Assembly (NCBI GenBank): GCA_035363255.1
Contig: DAOSES010000006.1
Coordinates: 1-64,000, forward strand
DNA from: T3SED10-260 sp035363255
GTDB lineage: Bacteria > Caldisericota > Caldisericia > UBA6126
Direction of reading: 5' to 3'
Length of the DNA stretch: 64,000 bases
Below are positions 59,896 to 64,000 of the stretch, in pieces. The notes under the pieces were generated by a model. It was not told the DNA's origin and did no database searches. It worked only from the letters and a program-made list of their open reading frames with translations. Made by a program: the position numbers and the translations under genes. Numbering within the stretch: the stretch's first letter is position 1; each line of letters begins with the position of its first letter.

Positions 59896-60583
59896 ATTTT
59901 TCCCAGTATAGGTTTACAATGGACATATTTCGCTCTATGCGTAAATCTTCAGCGTTGGCTGTGAGTTCAATATGGCCTTGCCTGATAAAAATCACATCAC
60001 TTAAAATATGTTCAATTTCCTCGACATGATGTGTTGAAATCATCATGGCGCAATTATCGTGAAATGCATTGAGGATCTCAGTTAAAAACATATTGCGTGT
60101 GACGATGTCCATAGCTTCCAAGGGCTCATCCAGAAGATATATCGAAGCTCCTACTCGACATAAAACTAAGATTAGTTTTAATGATGAGATGTTTCCGCTG
60201 GAAAGTTTGGAAACCATGATTTTGGGGCTAAGATCAAATTGCCTTAATAGTTTGTTGCAATAAGCCAAATCAAAATCGGGAAAAAAATCCTTGTAAAAAT
60301 CTACTGCATCAATCACCCTCATCCAGCGAGGAAAGGGATTCCCCTGTATGAAGCCAGCTATCTGCTTCATTGAAGAGTGATTTAATGGAGCTCTTTGATA
60401 CAAAATTTGACCCATGCTGGGCTGTGTGTAACGCAACAGAAGCTTGAAGAGAGATGTCTTCCCGCTACCGTTGGGCCCCAACAAACCAAGCAAGGACCCT
60501 GGAAAAATAGTTAAATTTATATCTGTTAAAGCGTATTGAGTGGAGTACTTTTTATATACTTTTTTTAGCTCAATCGCGCCCAT
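59861..60583 (-). CDS. ABC transporter ATP-binding protein
   Basis: 240 residues from the ATG at 60583, overlapping the regulator gene by 14 bases; 60592 is an alternative. Walker A GPNGSGKTSLFKLLL at about 35, Q-loop in IAGFIQGNPF, Walker B YLLDEPLEAMD at about 148 and the H-loop STHHVEE. The signature motif is LSSGN rather than LSGGQ, an unusual change. It energises the two permeases that follow. Confidence 0.93.
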   Translation of the reverse strand: MGAIELKKVYKKYSTQYALTDINLTIFPGSLLGLLGPNGSGKTSLFKLLLRYTQPSMGQILYQRAPLNHSSMKQIAGFIQGNPFPRWMRVIDAVDFYKDFFPDFDLAYCNKLLRQFDLSPKIMVSKLSSGNISSLKLILVLCRVGASIYLLDEPLEAMDIVTRNMFLTEILNAFHDNCAMMISTHHVEEIEHILSDVIFIRQGHIELTANAEDLRIERNMSIVNLYWEKYVHSKLDQIRI

Positions 60584-60950
60584 GCAGATCATCCCACTGA
60601 TCTGAATATGGCTTAATAATGGTGATGAGTTCTGATTTTGAAATACCAAGGCTTCTGAGTTCCTGGAAAAATTCGCTCAGTTTTTCTTTGTAGGCATCTT
60701 CTTTGAGGCGGTTGATAAGGTTTTTGTCGTCAGTAACATAATAACCTACTCCACGAGCTGGAATTAAAAGCCTGTCACGTACAAGTTCAAACATAACGCG
60801 CTGAATAGTGCTGTTGGTAACGTTGTATTCGGCGGCAAGGGCTCTTACGGAAGGAGTCATGGATCCTGCTCGGTATTCTTTGCGTAAAATTTTGTACTTA
60901 ATTTGATCTAAGATCTGCAAATAGATTGGCACCTTTGTGTTAAAATGCAT
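60570..60950 (-). CDS. YtrA-family GntR-type repressor
   Basis: 126 residues. N-terminal GntR winged helix (VPIYLQILDQIKYKILRKEY, MTPSVRALAAEYNVTNSTIQ, RVMFELVRDRLLIPARGVGY) and a short helical C-terminus, the layout of the YtrA subfamily. AAGGGTGAT precedes the ATG. It is first in the operon and probably represses it until a wall-active compound or other effector is sensed. Confidence 0.94.
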   Translation of the reverse strand: MHFNTKVPIYLQILDQIKYKILRKEYRAGSMTPSVRALAAEYNVTNSTIQRVMFELVRDRLLIPARGVGYYVTDDKNLINRLKEDAYKEKLSEFFQELRSLGISKSELITIIKPYSDQWDDLHGRD

Positions 60951-60981
60951 TTTATCACCCTTTTCTTATGTTATCATAATT

Positions 60982-61017
60982 TTAAACTAATAATATTATA
61001 GTTAATTCATTCGTCAA
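60982..61017 (-). promoter_or_regulatory. Predicted promoter/operator of the YtrA operon
   Basis: On the minus strand TTGACG (61017-61012) is followed after 16 bases by TATTAT. The interrupted inverted repeat AACTA...TAGTT (60985-61003) overlaps this -10 and is a plausible operator for the GntR-type regulator. Confidence 0.4.
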
Positions 61018-61066
61018 TACTTTCTTTAGAGTTTTTCTTAAGAATTACCTATTTTAATTTGCCTTG

Positions 61067-61075
61067 TGGTATAAT
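61067..61075 (+). promoter_or_regulatory. Extended -10 promoter of the nitronate monooxygenase-like gene
   Basis: TGGTATAAT is a perfect extended -10 element; only a weak -35 is visible. Transcription would start near 61082, leaving a leader of about 34 bases. Confidence 0.55.
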
Positions 61076-61115
61076 ACAGAAAAATTGTTTTCTCTTAATT
61101 GAGCAAGGATGCATC

Positions 61116-62210
61116 ATGAAGAATCTGAAGTTTCCAGCCCTTAGAATTGGGGATTTACTGGCATCTCTTCCCATTATACAGGGGGGCATGGGAGTTGGAA
61201 TATCCTTATCGGGTCTGTCCTCTGCAGTTGCAAACCAAGGAGGTATTGGTGTTATTGCAGTTGCAGGAATTGGTATGGCTGAACCCGATTTTTTCAAAAA
61301 CTATATGCAAGCAAATATTAGGGCTTTGCGTGAAGAAATACAAAAAGCAAGATCCATGACTAAAGGGATTATTGGTGTCAATATCATGGTTGCGCTTTCC
61401 AATTTTGGAGATTATGTAGCCACAGCCATACAGGAAGGGGTAGATATCATTTTTGCAGGAGCAGGGCTACCTCTCAATCTTCCCTCCTACCTCAGTAACA
61501 ATGTTAAAACCAAGCTTGTACCCATTATATCAAGCGCAAAAGCAGCTAACCTTCTCACACGCCGATGGCACGAGAAATACAACTATGTACCTGATGCACT
61601 TGTGGTGGAAGGTCCGAAGGCTGGAGGCCACCTTGGTTTTAAACCTGAACAGATCACAGACCCTTCCTTCCAACTGGAATGTTTGCTTACTGAAGTGATT
61701 AATGAAACTCAACATCTTGAAAAAAAGTATGGCAAAGCTATACCCGTTATCGCGGCAGGTGGAGTTTATACAGGAGCAGATATCCGTAAATACCTTGAGC
61801 TGGGTGCAGCTGGAGTTCAAATGGCAACGCGCTTTGTAGCTACCGATGAATGTGATGCTGATGAGGCTTTCAAACAAACCTATCTAAGCTCTCAGGAAAA
61901 AGATATAACAATTATTAAGAGTCCAGTAGGTCTTCCTGGAAGGGCTATCAAGAACTCATTTTTGTGTGAAGTCGAAGCAGGAGAAAAAAAACCATTTTCT
62001 TGCCCATTTCACTGCATTATCACTTGTGATTACAAGAATGCTCCGTATTGCATAGCCTCTGCGCTCATCCATGCAAAAAAAGGAGATTTTTCTCAAGGCT
62101 TTGCTTTTTCTGGTTCCAATGCTTGGAGGTCTAAAAAAATTATTCCTGTGAAAGAGCTGATAAAAAATCTTCGTACAGAATACGAGGATAGCGCTAAGGA
62201 AACAACATAA
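61116..62210 (+). CDS. Nitronate monooxygenase / FabK-like flavoenzyme
   Basis: 364 residues from the ATG at 61116 (AAGGATG upstream). FMN-binding TIM barrel: IIQGGMGVGISLSGLSSAVA at the start, GIIGVNIMVALSNF, VDIIFAGAGLPLNLP, VVEGPKAGGHLGF (with the catalytic-type His), IPVIAAGGVYTGADIRKYLE and GAAGVQMATRFVATDEC. Family members are nitronate monooxygenases or enoyl-ACP reductase II; fatty-acid genes are not adjacent, so the choice is open. The C-terminal 90 residues are Cys-rich (FLCEVEAG, CPFHCIITCDYKNAPYC), which is typical of a longer subgroup in anaerobes. Confidence 0.9.
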   Translation: MKNLKFPALRIGDLLASLPIIQGGMGVGISLSGLSSAVANQGGIGVIAVAGIGMAEPDFFKNYMQANIRALREEIQKARSMTKGIIGVNIMVALSNFGDYVATAIQEGVDIIFAGAGLPLNLPSYLSNNVKTKLVPIISSAKAANLLTRRWHEKYNYVPDALVVEGPKAGGHLGFKPEQITDPSFQLECLLTEVINETQHLEKKYGKAIPVIAAGGVYTGADIRKYLELGAAGVQMATRFVATDECDADEAFKQTYLSSQEKDITIIKSPVGLPGRAIKNSFLCEVEAGEKKPFSCPFHCIITCDYKNAPYCIASALIHAKKGDFSQGFAFSGSNAWRSKKIIPVKELIKNLRTEYEDSAKETT

Positions 62211-62324
62211 AAATAACACTTAAGAGATACCTATCACGTTATACCAAATTTATGATATTATATAGAGTAAAAATATGAAAATAAGCATAGTTGAGCTTGA
62301 TATACAGCTCGGGAGGAAGAGTCA

Positions 62325-63092
62325 TTGAATCCGAAGAATTTAGTTGAAGCAAAAAAGGTGGTCAAAGGCCTCTTAAAGAACGAGCTTCGAGAAACCCATC
62401 TACGTTCAAACAATATCGATACCAATTCAGCAATTTTGCAATCAGATAAGATTTTTTGTCTGGTTCAATATATGGATAAAATCCATGACGACCTAAATCA
62501 CATCTTGCCTGAAACAGCTACAAAGATAAATTGGAATAGCTATGTACTTCTCGAAAAAACAGTCTTTGAATCCTACGCTGAACAGCTTGAAAATATAAAA
62601 AAAGAGCGTCCTGCCAAGGGGACGGTAGTTTTTGTATTACGATCTGGCGAAGTCTATATGATTTCTCCCTATGCTCTGATGGATTTTTTAGATGAATACC
62701 CTCTATTGGTAAATATTGAAAAAGTGGAATACTTTTCTTTTCCCACAATTTTCCTCCAGGTGCCTGATGGAGCGCCTCGATCAGAAGAAGAGCTTGAAGC
62801 ACAGCATCGTATTGCTTTAATCTCTCAAATCAACAGCCTTAAACCCGCAGAAGTTGAAGATTACGAATTAGACGACGAAGACCTTGACGAGTATGAAAGA
62901 GATTTTTATGCCTCCTTTTTCTCTGATAGGTCCAGAAAAGGCTTTTCGCCTGATCTTAGATCCAAATATTCTGAGCTTGCTGACGATGATATTCGAAATA
63001 TTACTATCCATCTCCTCTACGAGATGTCTAAAAATCTTACTGAGATCCGAAAAGAACTAAAAAGCATAAAAAAAATCATTAACGGTCGATAA
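62325..63092 (+). CDS. Uncharacterised protein upstream of pth
   Basis: 255 residues from a TTG start at 62325 with GGGAGGAA six bases upstream; no in-frame ATG with comparable support exists. Residues 1-110 are helical, about 95-150 beta-rich (GTVVFVLRSGEVYMISPYAL), about 170-190 strongly acidic (EDYELDDEDLDEYERD), and the C-terminus is a short coiled coil (ELKSIKKIINGR region). No recognised domain or membrane segment. Five bases separate it from pth, so it is in the pth-mfd operon. Confidence 0.75.
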   Translation: MNPKNLVEAKKVVKGLLKNELRETHLRSNNIDTNSAILQSDKIFCLVQYMDKIHDDLNHILPETATKINWNSYVLLEKTVFESYAEQLENIKKERPAKGTVVFVLRSGEVYMISPYALMDFLDEYPLLVNIEKVEYFSFPTIFLQVPDGAPRSEEELEAQHRIALISQINSLKPAEVEDYELDDEDLDEYERDFYASFFSDRSRKGFSPDLRSKYSELADDDIRNITIHLLYEMSKNLTEIRKELKSIKKIINGR

Positions 63093-63097
63093 GTGCA

Positions 63098-63679
63098 GTG
63101 TTCGTAATAGCAGGCTTAGGCAATCCAGGAGCTGAATACGATCTAACTCGTCACAATGTTGGATACATGGTGCTCGATCGGTTTGCTGCAATCTACAACA
63201 CCCGAATTCGTACCGTTCAATGCCAGGCACTAACTGCCAATATACAGCCCAAAGAAGGCGAAGCTTTTTTACTTGCCAAACCCTACACCTTTATGAACTT
63301 ATCTGGCGATTCGATCGCTCCATTGCTAAAAAAACTGCAGATACCCTCAGAAAAATTGATAGTCATTCACGATGATTTAGATCTTGATTGTGGAATTGTT
63401 AGGATCAAGACGGATGGAAGTACAGCGGGGCACAAGGGTTTAAAGTCAATCGCTGAGCGACTAGGCACCACGAATTTTATCAGAATTCGAGTAGGAATAA
63501 GTCGTCCATATGAAAAAGAAGATGTAGTAGAGTATGTGCTTTCAAAGTTTCGTTCGGGCGAAAGAGCTTTGCTGGATGAAGCTCTGGACACTGCTTGCAA
63601 GATGGTACTGGACTATATGAACAAAGGTTTTGCCTATACAGCTAATAAATTTCATCGAAAAAACTCCACTGAAGTATGA
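63098..63679 (+). CDS. pth: Peptidyl-tRNA hydrolase
   Basis: 193 residues from a GTG start at 63098 (FVIAGLGNPGAEYDLTRHNV). It recycles tRNA from peptidyl-tRNA released by stalled ribosomes. Catalytic His in TRHNVG, with KPYTFMNLSGDSI and IHDDLDLDCGIVRIKTDGST, and GHKGLKSIAERLGTTNFIRI. It overlaps mfd by four bases (ATGA). Confidence 0.97.
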   Translation: MFVIAGLGNPGAEYDLTRHNVGYMVLDRFAAIYNTRIRTVQCQALTANIQPKEGEAFLLAKPYTFMNLSGDSIAPLLKKLQIPSEKLIVIHDDLDLDCGIVRIKTDGSTAGHKGLKSIAERLGTTNFIRIRVGISRPYEKEDVVEYVLSKFRSGERALLDEALDTACKMVLDYMNKGFAYTANKFHRKNSTEV

Positions 63680-64000
63680 ACTGGCCTTCATTTACTCGTC
63701 TTTTTCAAGCATATCCTCCCTTTTCTCTTGATCCTGCAATATTTGAAAAGGATCGATATCATTTCTCGATATATAATGCTGTTGGAGCTGCAGCTTCTCT
63801 TGCGGTAGCTGAAATTATATACAAAAATCCTGGAAAGCTACTGATTACAGCCAAAAGTGAAACCCAGCTTGAGCATATTTTAGAAGACCTATACGCTCTT
63901 CTTGAACCCGAACAATCATCCCGTCTGGTGCTATTTCCTGACACTGCTGTATTGCCCTACGAAAAAATCTCCCCTTCCATAGAGCAAATTGGGGAACAGA
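63676..64000 (+). CDS. mfd: Transcription-repair coupling factor Mfd, N-terminal fragment (runs off the window)
   Basis: 108 residues visible from the ATG at 63676. The segment SIYNAVGAAASLAVAEIIYK followed by KLLITAKSETQLEHILEDLY and FPDTAVLPYEKISPSIEQIG matches the UvrB-like N-terminal part of Mfd, which displaces stalled RNA polymerase and recruits UvrA. The pth-mfd order is common in Gram-positive-type genomes. The rest lies beyond 64000. Confidence 0.88.
   Translation, partial: MNWPSFTRLFQAYPPFSLDPAIFEKDRYHFSIYNAVGAAASLAVAEIIYKNPGKLLITAKSETQLEHILEDLYALLEPEQSSRLVLFPDTAVLPYEKISPSIEQIGEQ

Noticed and set aside
1..64000. CRISPR arrays, tRNA or rRNA genes
   Set aside because: No regularly spaced repeats, and no tRNA T-arm/acceptor patterns other than tmRNA, were seen by eye.

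Overview
The window is a gene-dense bacterial chromosome segment of moderate-to-low GC with no rRNA, tRNA, CRISPR array or recognisable transposase gene. Split glycine decarboxylase (gcvPA/gcvPB), split L-serine dehydratase (sdaAA/sdaAB), rpmF-plsX plus plsY, a CsaB-type pyruvyl transferase, a YtrA-type regulator with an ABC exporter, and repeated copper-amine-oxidase-like 'stalk' domains all point to an anaerobic, Gram-positive-type (Bacillota-like) or deep-branching uncultured lineage. I cannot name the phylum from sequence alone. dnaA, parA, parB, tmRNA and a perfect parS site suggest the replication-origin side of the chromosome.

Layout. 1-8122 (minus) is the start of one enormous secreted repeat protein of at least 2,707 residues that runs off the left edge. 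8.4-14.2 kb holds a small Fis-like regulator divergent from dnaA, then parB-parA, tmRNA, plsX-rpmF and a methyltransferase. 14.3-18.8 kb has purM, an unknown gene, a secreted propeller/stalk protein and plsY. 18.9-24.1 kb is gcvH-gcvPA-gcvPB followed by an unusual cysteine-rich protein that resembles a hybrid-cluster protein fused to a reductase-like N-terminus. 24.2-27.5 kb pairs a secreted propeller with an alternative sigma factor. The convergent end with mnmG is a 48-bp perfect palindrome whose centre is parS. 27.5-36.3 kb carries mnmG-mscS-amidohydrolase, a DUF169 gene, membrane proteins, an AspT-type transporter and an RRM protein with an SD-sequestering leader hairpin.

36.5-46.3 kb holds an extremely acidic protein, an acyltransferase, and a tightly packed eight-gene minus-strand cluster headed by a GT4-TagA-CsaB triple fusion and continuing through comF, a HAD phosphatase, sdaAB, sdaAA, a GHKL ATPase, bioY and a lipoprotein. 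46.4-50.0 kb is an accessory island: two direct-oriented, roughly 360-bp palindrome-ended elements flank a small winged-helix operon and a PQQ-type lipoprotein. 50.0-57.7 kb encodes two large coupled cell-surface proteins. 57.7-61.0 kb is a YtrA-ABC transporter operon. 61.1-64.0 kb has a nitronate monooxygenase/FabK-like enzyme, an unknown gene, pth and the start of mfd.

How it fits together: much of the window serves the cell envelope (PlsX/PlsY lipid synthesis, TagA/CsaB glycan synthesis, at least six large exported proteins, three of them with the same C-terminal stalk module) and amino-acid catabolism (glycine cleavage, serine dehydratase). The observations most worth following are the Hcp-like fusion, the parS-containing palindrome, the triple glycosyltransferase fusion, the giant repeat protein, the two palindrome-ended elements and the RRM leader hairpin.
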